Positions 7,483 to 15,738 are shown, counted from the stretch's first letter. The stretch: 19,108 nt of DNA from an uncultured Bacteroidales bacterium (GCA_937915475.1 CALGIR010000370.1:1-19108); one strand, 5' to 3'. The notes: generated by a model from the sequence alone, not told the origin. Numbers and translations are program-made.

Positions 7483-7493
7483 TAATACACACT

Positions 7494-7979
7494 CTAATTA
7501 TTTTTATCATGCACAGCTAGTTTCTGGCCAAAAGTTTTTCCACCAATAACCAGTGCTGCGCTAATAATTACAATGTTTTTTATGATGTATTGCCCCTCGA
7601 GTGTTGGTGCGTAAGGGATTGCATTAAAAACTTCATTTGGGAAAAAGAATACAGGCGCAAAGGTACCTATCATTTGAACGAAGAGTAATATTAGGATTGG
7701 CTTCATATATCTGCCCGTTAAAAAACCAATGCCAATTATAACCTCCCAACTGGCTAAACCAACAATAATGAACTTAGCCGATAAGAGGTTAAGGGTAATT
7801 AGGCTAATCGTTCTAATGGCCAAATCTTGTGCGGGGCTTACCCCAGGGAAGAATTTTAGTATTCCAAACCAAAAGAATACAATTCCAATACTAATTCTGA
7901 GGAGTAAATGGCCACGCTTGTGCATCCATAGCGAAACCTTGGCTTCTATTCGTTGAACTTTGTTTAATAAGGATTCCAT
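7494..7979 (-). CDS. DoxX/DUF417-like four-helix membrane protein
   Basis: A 161-residue inner-membrane protein with four predicted helices at about 25-44, 70-88, 92-113 and 131-147. The FFWFGILKFFPG segment in helix 1, the VEVIIG-like SWEVIIGIGFLTGR in helix 2, and the closing LEGQYIIKNIVIISAALVIGG before helix 4 match the DoxX and DUF417 (RclC-like) superfamily. Members are linked to thiosulfate:quinone oxidation (DoxD/DoxX of Acidianus), or to oxidative or chlorine stress, but most bacterial ones have no proven function. It lies downstream of the di-haem cytochrome-like gene on the same strand, yet a strong terminator separates them, so it is probably a separate transcript. The family is likely; the physiological role is unknown. 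Confidence 0.8.
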   Translation of the reverse strand: MESLLNKVQRIEAKVSLWMHKRGHLLLRISIGIVFFWFGILKFFPGVSPAQDLAIRTISLITLNLLSAKFIIVGLASWEVIIGIGFLTGRYMKPILILLFVQMIGTFAPVFFFPNEVFNAIPYAPTLEGQYIIKNIVIISAALVIGGKTFGQKLAVHDKNN

Positions 7980-8049
7980 TGTTTGTTTTTTGTGTGTTAT
8001 TCAAATAACAGCGTTCGGCAGCTAATGTTTAGCGCTTTTTTGCAAACAT

Positions 8050-8094
8050 GACAAAAAAAGAGTGCTCACCATATTTCTTAGGTGAGCACTCTTT
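8050..8094 (-). terminator. Intrinsic terminator of the di-haem cytochrome-like gene
   Basis: A perfect 14-base stem, AAAGAGTGCTCACC / GGTGAGCACTCTTT (8057-8070 and 8081-8094), has a 10-base loop. Read on the minus strand it is followed by a run of T residues (complement of 8053-8059). It begins 57 bases after the stop codon at 8151. This is a textbook Rho-independent terminator that insulates the DoxX-like gene. Confidence 0.85.
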
Positions 8095-8150
8095 AAGTGT
8101 TTATTGTTCCTATTATGCCTTTTGTATAAGGCTACTCCAAAAATCTACTC

Positions 8151-9464
8151 CTATTTCCTAATCACTTTTCCGCTTAGTATAGGATTGTAGTACCTATCAA
8201 GAGTTCCGCTAAATCTAATCTTTCCGCTTATTTCGTCCTCTTCGCTATATGAGCTAATTGGGTTGCCGTTGATATCAAATGCATTCCCTTCAACAATACC
8301 TGTTAGGGTTGTGCCTTCGCCCTCCTCATCGTAGGGTCGGCTATAAATTACATTACCAACGGGTATAATAGCCCCATTTTCATCCACAACTGTTCCATCG
8401 GAGCGGAAAGTGAAAGGCACGTGGTCCTCGGCACTTCCAAATACATCTTTACCTAGATTAAAACTTTGGTCGAGAACAATTTTACGGTATCCCTGAATAT
8501 TGGCCTTCATGGTTTCAGGCAATGGGTAAAAAATGTCCCCCTTTATGTAGTAGTTACCATCCTCATTGCAATACTGCATGTACTCCATGTTTTTGCTATA
8601 CTCGCGCATTAATGCTTGTCTTGCAAGTAGGCGAGGCTCCCTTTCTTCTTTGGGCAACCACTTAAGTGCTTCATCATCGAGTATTGCAGTTGCTGTAAAA
8701 GGTAAATCTATATTCGATTTTTCAGCAAATTTCATAAGTTCATTTCTCACCTCCGCTTTCATCACTCCAAATAATTCGGCACCAATAACCGTATGGTAAA
8801 AATAGCCCAATTCGCCCATCTGTGCTCGCTCGTTTTGGTAATCGTGTAATTTAGTTTTATTTGGATTTTTTGAGGAGTAGTGTCCGTAGTTCATCTCGGC
8901 CCAACCTTCCATCTCGGGTAGTTTGCGTTGGAACGACCATATGGCATCAACGGTATTACCCACTTTTGCGTGACAGCCCAAGCATTGGGCTAGTTCTTCG
9001 GTTGTTTGGGGGCGAAGCTGACCATGTCTGTTCTCAATATAAGCGGCAATTATCCATCCTCCGCCGTTATCAATCCATCCTTGTCCTTCAATGCCAATGT
9101 ATGTACCAAAGTCATCTTCATCATCCTTTTCTTCAATATCCTCAAGGCCTACCTCTTTCCACTTATACATATACCTAATCTCCTTAACCCGTTTCGATCT
9201 AGTGCCAGGGAACTCATACTGATAGTTATTATTGGCAACAACACCATCAATATCTACACCTGTTTCACCATCGGCATTAAGGTCAACATAGTGAAGCGGG
9301 TGGGCAAACTCTGTACCCACAGGGTAAAACCCTTTCTTTACCGCTACATCACTGGCATCGCCTAGGTAGTGGGTCTGCTTACAGGGTTGGTTTTTAATGT
9401 TTTTCTCAAGTATGCTTAGGTTCTGCTTATAGATATCAATGTTAACCTCACCATTTGCAGACAT
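8151..9464 (-). CDS. Di-haem c-type cytochrome-like protein, C-terminal part (frameshifted)
   Basis: 437 codons from an ATG at 9464, forming the C-terminal portion of a larger protein whose N-terminal portion lies in the -1-related frame immediately upstream. It contains one c-type haem motif, CLGCH (161-165 of this part), followed by AKVGNTVDAIWSFQRK. A cluster of acidic residues (EEKDDEDD) precedes it. The C-terminal 100 residues are rich in Gly, Asp and Asn, with repeated VDENG/DINGNP phrases. The first residues MSANGEVNIDIYKQNLSILEKNI continue naturally from GSVSGIYLR at the end of the upstream frame, so the ATG at 9464 is unlikely to be a true start. An in-frame path K-N-F links the two at 9473-9465. 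The function is unknown; periplasmic electron transfer or oxidation is suggested by the haem motifs. Confidence 0.75.
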   Translation of the reverse strand: MSANGEVNIDIYKQNLSILEKNIKNQPCKQTHYLGDASDVAVKKGFYPVGTEFAHPLHYVDLNADGETGVDIDGVVANNNYQYEFPGTRSKRVKEIRYMYKWKEVGLEDIEEKDDEDDFGTYIGIEGQGWIDNGGGWIIAAYIENRHGQLRPQTTEELAQCLGCHAKVGNTVDAIWSFQRKLPEMEGWAEMNYGHYSSKNPNKTKLHDYQNERAQMGELGYFYHTVIGAELFGVMKAEVRNELMKFAEKSNIDLPFTATAILDDEALKWLPKEEREPRLLARQALMREYSKNMEYMQYCNEDGNYYIKGDIFYPLPETMKANIQGYRKIVLDQSFNLGKDVFGSAEDHVPFTFRSDGTVVDENGAIIPVGNVIYSRPYDEEGEGTTLTGIVEGNAFDINGNPISSYSEEDEISGKIRFSGTLDRYYNPILSGKVIRK

Positions 9465-10258
9465 AAAATTCTTCTTAAGTATATCCCGCTTACACTTCCT
9501 GTTAGGGGCGTGAATAGGGTATAGGGAAAAAAGTTTACTGCTCGCCAGCCTGTGTACTGTTCGTTTTCGGTTTGTACAAAACCCTCGTTGTTTATAAAAC
9601 CATGTAATCCACTACTTGTAGGGTTTTCTCTCTTGTATGGATAAAGATGATTTGGATTTAGGGCAGGGAAAAGAACAAAATCTGCATTGGCAGATTGATT
9701 GTTTATCCAATCAATGCTGCCATTCCCGCGAGCCATTTCAAAGGTGGGCGTCCAGTTATCGTGGCGAACGTATTCAACATCTTCAATGTCTGGTACGTCA
9801 ATGCCCTCGGCTGCCAGCCTATTCTCAATGTTTTGCGGATATATTACGTTCTGCCATAGGATTCTGTTCAGGTTTGGACTTGGGAAACTATATACCTCCT
9901 GGTCTTCGGCTATGGGGTACGCATTTCCATGTTTAATATCAGCCAAATAATCGGTATGACAATATTTGCAAGCATTTTGGGTACCATAACTTGTTTCAAT
10001 CCAGCATTGAGCTGGGATTTCAGGTTCCTCGTTGTATGAGGGTTTATAGACAGCCCCTGCAATGCTATCGAAATGTGGCGGTGATATGCCTTTGTAGAAA
10101 TTTTCTGCACTTATAACCTGGGCTACCAGCCCTTTAGCTTTAAGTTGCTTGATTAGTTTTTGCTCTGCATTGTTTAAACTATTGCAGGTGTAAAAGCCAA
10201 ATGCAATCAGCACTAGAGCAATTGCAGGCATTAGGTGGATTTGTTTTAAGTTTTTCAT
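9416..10258 (-). CDS. Di-haem c-type cytochrome-like protein, N-terminal part (frameshifted)
   Basis: 280 codons from ATG at 10258; only about the first 262 appear to be the authentic protein. Residues 1-25 form a hydrophobic export signal ending in FYTC, possibly a relaxed lipoprotein box with Cys25, which would anchor the mature protein in the periplasm or outer membrane. A c-type haem motif, CKYCH, lies at 97-101. Downstream are aromatic- and Asn-rich segments (e.g. DFVLFPALNPNHLYPY) ending GWRAVNFFPYTLFTPLTG...GIYLR. The last 18 codons (RILCLQM...) look like out-of-frame translation. Joined to the next frame by a -1 shift near 9473, the protein would be about 702 residues with two CxxCH haem sites. 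It is either a genuine frameshift mutation (pseudogene), a sequencing or assembly error, or, least likely, programmed frameshifting. Confidence 0.75.
   Translation of the reverse strand: MKNLKQIHLMPAIALVLIAFGFYTCNSLNNAEQKLIKQLKAKGLVAQVISAENFYKGISPPHFDSIAGAVYKPSYNEEPEIPAQCWIETSYGTQNACKYCHTDYLADIKHGNAYPIAEDQEVYSFPSPNLNRILWQNVIYPQNIENRLAAEGIDVPDIEDVEYVRHDNWTPTFEMARGNGSIDWINNQSANADFVLFPALNPNHLYPYKRENPTSSGLHGFINNEGFVQTENEQYTGWRAVNFFPYTLFTPLTGSVSGIYLRRILCLQMVRLTLISISRT
9464..9480 (-). other. Inferred -1 frameshift site
   Basis: The two open frames overlap by 49 bases (9416-9464). Protein continuity places the shift close to 9473, where the minus strand reads TTA AGA in the first frame and AAG AAT TTT ATG in the second. 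The local sequence AAGAAGAATTTT is a short purine repeat followed by T4. It does not form a canonical X XXY YYZ slippery heptamer in the upstream frame. Confidence 0.6.
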
Positions 10259-10613
10259 TGTAGAGCGGTTTATTGTTCAAAATACAATTCACAACGAAGT
10301 TACAAAACTTTTCGATAACAGGCGAGGGGTAAGGCAAATCTACCTAATCCAAGGGTGCTTTATAGGTATGGGCAACTTGCCTCTAGTCAACGGTTCTCGG
10401 TAATAAAAAAAATGCCAAACAATTTTCATTCTTTTACTTTCCTGATTTTCTTTTATCTCAATATCTTTTATGGTTGTGTAGGCTTAACAACTATAACCAA
10501 ATTTAGGCTAATTTTAAATGGTTGTATTTAAGCCCCTTGGTTTGAATAACGGACAAAAAAATTAACTTTGTAGACAACCTTAATAAATTTACCAATCGTT
10601 AACCCCACTCGCG
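10259..10613. other. Intergenic region between divergent cytochrome-like and phosphatase genes
   Basis: These 355 bases hold the two divergent promoters. The plus-strand promoter at 10541-10570 is clear. For the minus-strand gene, TAACTTCG (10302-10295) resembles a -7 box with one mismatch, but no matching -33 box is seen. Positions 10321-10520 show no gene, RNA or repeat that I could support. Confidence 0.55.
10541..10570 (+). promoter_or_regulatory. Bacteroidota-type promoter of the SpoIIE-phosphatase gene
   Basis: A -33 element TTTG (10541-10544) and a perfect -7 element TAACTTTG (10563-10570, consensus TAnnTTTG) are separated by 18 bases, as in Bacteroidota primary sigma-factor promoters. 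Transcription would start near 10577, leaving a leader of about 37 bases before the ATG at 10614. Confidence 0.65.
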
Positions 10614-12965
10614 ATGAAGACAGACTACCCATTCTCCCTTCTATTAAGTTTATTGATGTTTTTTACCAGCTTAGTTTCCATTGGTCAAGATACCAAGTCC
10701 GATTCACTTTGGAGCGTATACCGAGAAGCAAAATCAGATTCTGCTCGGGCATTTGCAATGGCAAATGTTGCAAAGGGAACAATAATATCAAACCCTGACT
10801 CTGCGATGGTGCTCTTTGGTAAAGCGGATAGTATTGTAGAATCAATTAACTCCGTAAGCACTGATTTTGCTATTAAATATGCTACTTTGCTTAGAGGTGC
10901 AGGATCACAATTTCGGGAAATATCGGCGTATTCAAAATCGATAGAAATGTATCGGAAGGCACACGAAGTTTACAGCTCAATTGACAATGTTTTTGGCATT
11001 TCGCAGTGCAACCTGAACCTGGGTAATGCTTATTTTAATATGGGCAGTTTCGATTCTGCTTTAAAGCATTACTATAAAGCCTTAGAGTACTTCAACTCAA
11101 GCAAGAGCAGCATGGGCATTGCCGATTGCTATAACAATATTGGCAGCGTTCTCAAGGAGATGGAGTCGTATGATAAGGCCATGGAATATCACATCCTATC
11201 ACGGGATATTTATGAAGGACTTTTGGCTAAACCTGGCGAAAATTCGGTTGAAGCGATTAAGGGTGGACTTTCATATACCTATAATAACATTGGAATAATC
11301 CATTGGTATAAGGATAGCTACGAGCAAGCTTTAGAAAATTACCAAAAGTCACTGGAGCTAAAACAGGCTTTAAACGATTCGAATGGCGTAGCGCAGGCAT
11401 ATAACAATATTGCAATTCTTTATGCTTCTCAGGATAGTTTCGAAAAGGGAATAGAGTATTTCCAAAAAGGACTTGATATTTATTTGAGTACTGGAAATAG
11501 AATCGGGCAGGCAAGTGTGTATGCGAATATTGCATATTTAAATCTGCTAGTATCAAGATTAGCAATTAGCGATAGCGAAAGAAAACAGTATTTGAATAGA
11601 GCCCTTACCAATGCTCAACAGGCATTTGAAATTGCAAAGAGCATCTCATCGACAACCTACATTAGCCTATCAGCAGAATATCTTAAGGATATATATGAGG
11701 AGCTGGGGAACACAAGCAAAGCGCTAGCATTTGCTAATGAACTGTTAATTGTTCGGAGTGAAATTTTTTCGAACGAGAAAGCAAATGCGCTTGCCCAGAT
11801 GACCACTAGGTATGAGGTGGAGAAGAATCAGCTGCGGCTCGAAGGCATGATGAAAGAGAAAGCATACTATAAGAAAACAATCGTAACTCAAAAAGTGCTA
11901 ATATTTATGTCAGTTGGTATTATAGCAATGCTTATAGTTTTCCTTATAGTGTTACTAATGTACTTTAAGCAAAAGCGAAGAGCAAATCAGGTATTGGCTG
12001 AACGAAATAATGAGGTGCTCCAACAAAAAGAGGAAATATCAGCTCAGCTCGACGAGTTAGAGGACAAACAGGGTAAGCTAAAGGCTTCCAAAGAGGAGAT
12101 AGAGAAGCTTTATCATATTGCCATCGAGCATAAGGAAACACTGGAGAAGCAGAAAATTAAGATTGACGACTCCATTCGTTATGCTTATTTTATCCAATCA
12201 GCAATACTTCCCGATCTCGATGTTGCGTTTGTAAACCAATCGTGGGGTACCCAATCTTATTTTGTAATGTTTAGGCCTAAGGATGTGGTGAGTGGCGATT
12301 TTTATTGGGCAACTCGTATAAACGATTGGTTAATCGTATCTGTTGTTGATTGTACCGGGCATGGAGTGCCGGGTGCGCTAATGAGCATGCTTGGAATTTC
12401 TTACCTAAACGAAATTGTGCAAAGTAGCGATGTTACCAAACCCTCAAAGATACTCAGTAAACTCCGTTCCTACATCATTGGTGCCCTAAAACAAAAGGAT
12501 GAGTGGGAATCTCAACGCGATGGCATGGATATGAGTATTGTTTCGCTGAATATCAAAACCAAGCAGTGCTTTTGGGCAGGTGCCAATAGCCCCCTTTGGA
12601 TTGTTAGAGCCGATCAACTTAAAGGAAAGCCCCACGCTATACCCGAAGTTGAAGTGATTAAACCAAATCCGTTTCCTGTTGCTGTTCACGTTTTTATGGG
12701 AGAGTTTACCAACCATGAGGTAATGCTGAATAGCGGGGACAAACTATACATGTTTTCCGATGGTTTTCCCGATCAGTTTGGAGGTCCCAAAGGTAAAAAG
12801 TACAATATGTACAAAGCGTTTAAAAAGTTAATTGCACAAACTTCAATATTGCCTATGAAGGAGCAAGGAAGAGCGCTGGAAGAGACTTTTGATAACTGGA
12901 TTGATTGCGACGGGGTTAATTATGAGCAGATTGACGATGTAACTGTGCTGGGGATTATGGTTTAG
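10614..12965 (+). CDS. TPR-repeat, membrane-anchored SpoIIE-type serine/threonine phosphatase
   Basis: A 783-residue signalling protein. A signal peptide (1-24, ending SIGQ) precedes a periplasmic array of tetratricopeptide repeats (about 85-400) with recurring phrases such as AYNNIAILY and ALEYF. One transmembrane helix follows (about 427-451), then a coiled coil (455-520), then a cytoplasmic PP2C-like SpoIIE domain (520-783). Metal-site motifs are present: RPKDVVSGDFYW (554-565), VVDCTGHGVPGALM (577-590), DGMDMS (636-641), FSDGF (714-718) and QIDDVTVLG (772-780). Proteins of this layout in other bacteria dephosphorylate anti-anti-sigma factors or other phospho-proteins in response to signals read by the sensor region. 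No kinase or STAS partner is adjacent, so the target is unknown. The gene appears monocistronic, with its own promoter. Architecture is certain; the signal is not. Confidence 0.9.
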   Translation: MKTDYPFSLLLSLLMFFTSLVSIGQDTKSDSLWSVYREAKSDSARAFAMANVAKGTIISNPDSAMVLFGKADSIVESINSVSTDFAIKYATLLRGAGSQFREISAYSKSIEMYRKAHEVYSSIDNVFGISQCNLNLGNAYFNMGSFDSALKHYYKALEYFNSSKSSMGIADCYNNIGSVLKEMESYDKAMEYHILSRDIYEGLLAKPGENSVEAIKGGLSYTYNNIGIIHWYKDSYEQALENYQKSLELKQALNDSNGVAQAYNNIAILYASQDSFEKGIEYFQKGLDIYLSTGNRIGQASVYANIAYLNLLVSRLAISDSERKQYLNRALTNAQQAFEIAKSISSTTYISLSAEYLKDIYEELGNTSKALAFANELLIVRSEIFSNEKANALAQMTTRYEVEKNQLRLEGMMKEKAYYKKTIVTQKVLIFMSVGIIAMLIVFLIVLLMYFKQKRRANQVLAERNNEVLQQKEEISAQLDELEDKQGKLKASKEEIEKLYHIAIEHKETLEKQKIKIDDSIRYAYFIQSAILPDLDVAFVNQSWGTQSYFVMFRPKDVVSGDFYWATRINDWLIVSVVDCTGHGVPGALMSMLGISYLNEIVQSSDVTKPSKILSKLRSYIIGALKQKDEWESQRDGMDMSIVSLNIKTKQCFWAGANSPLWIVRADQLKGKPHAIPEVEVIKPNPFPVAVHVFMGEFTNHEVMLNSGDKLYMFSDGFPDQFGGPKGKKYNMYKAFKKLIAQTSILPMKEQGRALEETFDNWIDCDGVNYEQIDDVTVLGIMV

Positions 12966-13090
12966 TCTAAACTTAAACTTCACTGATTATAGTCCTGGTT
13001 TTGGTGGTTTTTAAGGGTTGTTGTATATAGATTACCAGCAGGTTAACACATCAAACCAAAATATTCTAAACCCTTTCGCAGAAATGTTGT

Positions 13091-13098
13091 TAACTTTG
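13091..13098 (+). promoter_or_regulatory. Probable -7 element for formate-tetrahydrofolate ligase gene
   Basis: TAACTTTG is a perfect TAnnTTTG match, identical to the -7 box at 10563-10570, and lies 46 bases before the start codon. No TTTG is found about 18 bases upstream, so the -33 element is weak or absent. Confidence 0.5.
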
Positions 13099-13144
13099 TG
13101 CGCATAATTATTTTGAGTATAAATCATTTAAATTAAATATAAAT

Positions 13145-14815
13145 ATGAAATCGGACATCGAAATTGCCCAAGGGGCATCCATGAAGCCCATTGCTGAGAT
13201 TGCTTCCCAGCTTGGTATCTCAAACGACGATTTAATTCCCTATGGTAAGTATAAGGCTAAATTGCCCTTAAAACTTATTGATAGAGAAAAATTAAAACAG
13301 AATAAGCTAATTTTAGTTTCCGCTGTTTCACCCACACCTCCGGGCGAGGGGAAAACTACCGTCTCCATTGGTCTGGCGCAGGCTCTAAACAGAATTGGCA
13401 AAAAAACAACTGTTGTGCTTCGCGAACCGTCCTTAGGTCCTGTGTTTGGGATTAAAGGGGGTGCCACTGGCGGTGGTCACTCGCAGGTAGTGCCAATGGA
13501 GGATATTAACCTGCATTTTACAGGTGATTTTGCTGCCGTTGAAAAAGCGCACAATCTTCTTTCTGCCGTTATAGATAATAATATTCAAAGTAAAACCAAT
13601 TCGCTTAATATCGACCCTCGTACTGTTCTCTGGAAAAGGGTAATGGATGTGAACGATAGGTCGTTAAGAAATATTATTGTTGGATTGGGCGGTACAACAT
13701 CGGGCATACCCCGCGAAACAGGATTTGATATAACTGCAGCCTCCGAAGTTATGGCCATACTTTGCCTGGCTGAGGATATTGAAGATTTAAAGAAACGTTT
13801 AGGCGACATATTTGTAGGTTATACCTTTGATAAGAAGCCCATATTTGCACGCGACCTAAAAGTGCAAGGGGCAATGGCTGCATTACTTAGGGATGCTATA
13901 TTACCCAATCTGGTGCAAACTCTTGAGAATACCCCTGCCATAATTCACGGTGGACCATTTGCTAATATCGCTCAGGGTACAAACACGGTTGTTGCAACCA
14001 AGTTAGGCCTTTCTCTTAGTGAGTTTGTGGTAACTGAGGCTGGTTTTGGATTTGATTTAGGAGCCGAGAAATTCTTTGATATTAAGTGTGAATCATCAGG
14101 GTTATCGCCAAATGCAGTTGTTTTGGTGGCTACCATTAGGGCGTTGAAGTATCATGGTGGTGTTCCAGTTAAAGAGGTTACAATACCCAATGTTGAGGCA
14201 CTTAAAAAGGGTGTAGCCAATATGCAAAAGCATATCGAGAATATGGGTTTGTTTGGTATCTGTCCCATTGTAGCCATTAACCGTTTTACCACCGATACCG
14301 ATGAGGAGATTGAGTTTGTAAAGAAAACCGCCGAAGACATGGGCATACCTGTATCAGTTGTTGATGTTTGGAGTAAAGGTGGTGAGGGAGCTATTGATTT
14401 GGCCGAGAAAATTTCTAAAACAGCATCTACGTGTGAATGTCGTTATAAGCCACTGTACGATTGGAACTGGACTCCAGAGAAGAAAATAGAAACAATTGCT
14501 AAGAAAATATACGGTGCCGAGGCTGTTGACTTTACGCAGCAAGCTAAAAACGATTTAAAAAAGGTATACAACCTAGGGTTGGATAAGATGGCGGTTTGTA
14601 TAGCAAAAACGCAGAAATCGCTTTCCGATAATCCCGATTTATTGGGTAGACCAAAAGATTTTGTTGTTACCGTAAGGCAAATTGAGATAGCTGCTGGAGC
14701 CAGGTTTATTGTGCCTATTACCGGGCAAATTATGCGTATGCCCGGTTTGCCAGGCAAACCTTCATCAGAAAATGTTGATGTGGATAACGATGGGAATATT
14801 ACCGGTTTGATGTAG
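13145..14815 (+). CDS. fhs: Formate-tetrahydrofolate ligase
   Basis: This 556-residue protein is the usual size for formyltetrahydrofolate synthetase, which makes 10-formyl-tetrahydrofolate from formate, ATP and tetrahydrofolate to feed purine synthesis and one-carbon metabolism. The start is typical of the family (SDIEIAQGASMKPI). The nucleotide-binding loop is TPPGEGKTT (64-72), and the strongly conserved block FGIKGGATGGGHSQVVPMED follows at 101-120. The C terminus, with TGQIMRMPGLP, is also diagnostic. It is cytoplasmic. The gene stands alone between its own -7 promoter element and a strong terminator; folD and glyA are not adjacent. Its presence does not by itself imply acetogenesis, since many heterotrophic Bacteroidota carry it. 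Confidence 0.97.
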   Translation: MKSDIEIAQGASMKPIAEIASQLGISNDDLIPYGKYKAKLPLKLIDREKLKQNKLILVSAVSPTPPGEGKTTVSIGLAQALNRIGKKTTVVLREPSLGPVFGIKGGATGGGHSQVVPMEDINLHFTGDFAAVEKAHNLLSAVIDNNIQSKTNSLNIDPRTVLWKRVMDVNDRSLRNIIVGLGGTTSGIPRETGFDITAASEVMAILCLAEDIEDLKKRLGDIFVGYTFDKKPIFARDLKVQGAMAALLRDAILPNLVQTLENTPAIIHGGPFANIAQGTNTVVATKLGLSLSEFVVTEAGFGFDLGAEKFFDIKCESSGLSPNAVVLVATIRALKYHGGVPVKEVTIPNVEALKKGVANMQKHIENMGLFGICPIVAINRFTTDTDEEIEFVKKTAEDMGIPVSVVDVWSKGGEGAIDLAEKISKTASTCECRYKPLYDWNWTPEKKIETIAKKIYGAEAVDFTQQAKNDLKKVYNLGLDKMAVCIAKTQKSLSDNPDLLGRPKDFVVTVRQIEIAAGARFIVPITGQIMRMPGLPGKPSSENVDVDNDGNITGLM

Positions 14816-14838
14816 TATTCTGTTTTCTGAATTTTGAT

Positions 14839-14876
14839 GGGGAGGGGTTAATAAGTCTCTCCCCTTATTTTTTTAT
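14839..14876 (+). terminator. Intrinsic terminator after fhs
   Basis: A stem GGGGAG (14839-14844) / CTCCCC (14859-14864), extendable inward by G-U and G-C pairs, is followed by TTATTTTTTTATTT. It begins 24 bases after the fhs stop and fits a plus-strand Rho-independent terminator. Confidence 0.85.
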
Positions 14877-14915
14877 TTAAATGGTCTTAAATTTGCAAGG
14901 CTATTTCGATATTTT

Positions 14916-14945
14916 TTTCTTAACCCCATTATTTGCATAAATTTG
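14916..14945 (+). promoter_or_regulatory. Probable promoter of the beta-barrel protein gene
   Basis: The -7 element TAAATTTG (14938-14945) fits TAnnTTTG exactly. TTTC (14916-14919) lies 18 bases upstream as a three-of-four -33 match. A second TAAATTTG occurs at 14888-14895 without a good partner. The predicted leader is about 110 bases, unusually long for this window. Confidence 0.45.
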
Positions 14946-15063
14946 CCTGACACAAAATTAAATTGGAAGTATATGAAACATTCATGTTAACGACGTTAAC
15001 ACAGAGGGCAATAACTACTCCATGGATGTTCCATGTGACAATTGAAAATTAAACTATAATCAC

Positions 15064-15738
15064 ATGAAATCACTTATCCGTTTCTTCTCGCTGGCTTTTT
15101 TCTTAGTTCTTCTAAACCTTACAGGGCAGGCGCAGTATTTGCAATTCGGAGTCTTTGCCGACCCGCAGTTATCGTGGTTCACGTCCGATACCAAGAAGTT
15201 CTCGCCCAACGGTTCTGTGTTTGGTTTTAATGCTGGATTTAGCTTAGAGCGATACTTTGCCGATAGGTACGCCATAACCACAGGTGCGTCAATTTCAAAT
15301 ATTGGTGGAAATATTAAATACAAAGATGAAGAGTATAACACTCTTAAAACGCGCGATGGGGAGTATTTATTAGCAGTGAACTCTAACGTTAAGGTAAAAG
15401 CCCAGTATATTAATGTGCCCTTGGGGTTAAAATTTAAAACCAACGAGATTGGTTATACCACTTTTTTTGCCCACCTAGGAGTTATTGGTCATGTAAAACT
15501 TAAAGGTTTTGCTTGGGAAGATACAAACGGAGTTGACAGAGAAGTGCTTGAGAACAAGCAGTTGAACTTTGGCTTTGTTTCGTATATGTTCGGTGCAGGT
15601 ATGCAATACTCGTTAGGTGGTCCCTCGGCTATACAGGTTGGTTTGACCTATGCCAATGGAATGACCGCGGCATTTGATGCTGGTTACGGAATGATTAGCA
15701 TTGGTAGTCTTTCACTAAAGCTCGGACTGATTTTTTAA
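15064..15738 (+). CDS. Outer-membrane beta-barrel (porin-like) protein
   Basis: A 224-residue exported protein. A signal peptide with the hydrophobic core FFSLAFFLVLLNLTG is followed by a QAQ cleavage region near residue 24. The mature part shows alternating short amphipathic strands ending in aromatic residues (FGFNAGFSLERYF, YINVPLGLKFK, GYTTFFAHLGVIGHVKL) and closes with a C-terminal strand ending LKLGLIF, a typical outer-membrane insertion signal with terminal Phe. The pattern and size match small 8- to 10-strand barrels of the PorT/OmpW-like porin families common in Bacteroidota. It seems to be a single-gene unit. Exact function is unknown; structural, pore or assembly roles are all possible. 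Confidence 0.8.
   Translation: MKSLIRFFSLAFFLVLLNLTGQAQYLQFGVFADPQLSWFTSDTKKFSPNGSVFGFNAGFSLERYFADRYAITTGASISNIGGNIKYKDEEYNTLKTRDGEYLLAVNSNVKVKAQYINVPLGLKFKTNEIGYTTFFAHLGVIGHVKLKGFAWEDTNGVDREVLENKQLNFGFVSYMFGAGMQYSLGGPSAIQVGLTYANGMTAAFDAGYGMISIGSLSLKLGLIF

Larger units (their letters stand above)
7045..7493. other. Intergenic region with cluster of GC-rich hairpins
   Basis: About 450 bases lie between the ftsE operon promoter side and the end of the DoxX-like gene. Positions 7045-7200 are very AT-rich and should carry the ftsE-operon promoter; a TATCTTTA on the minus strand (7069-7062) resembles a -7 element. Positions 7200-7490 hold several short palindromes, listed separately. An 83-codon plus-strand frame at 7234-7485 runs through these hairpins and is almost certainly not a gene. 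Confidence 0.6.

Noticed and set aside
7234..7485. 83-codon plus-strand open frame
   Set aside because: It runs through several palindromic repeats and its sequence is dictated by them, so a protein is unlikely.
9006..9365. 119-codon plus-strand frame with hydrophobic segments
   Set aside because: It is antisense to the haem-binding protein gene, whose CLGCH motif and continuity are clear.
12960..12975. GTTTA-GTC-TAAAC inverted repeat over the stop codon of the phosphatase gene
   Set aside because: The stem is only five AT-rich pairs, overlaps the stop codon and has no T-tract, so it is too weak to call a terminator.
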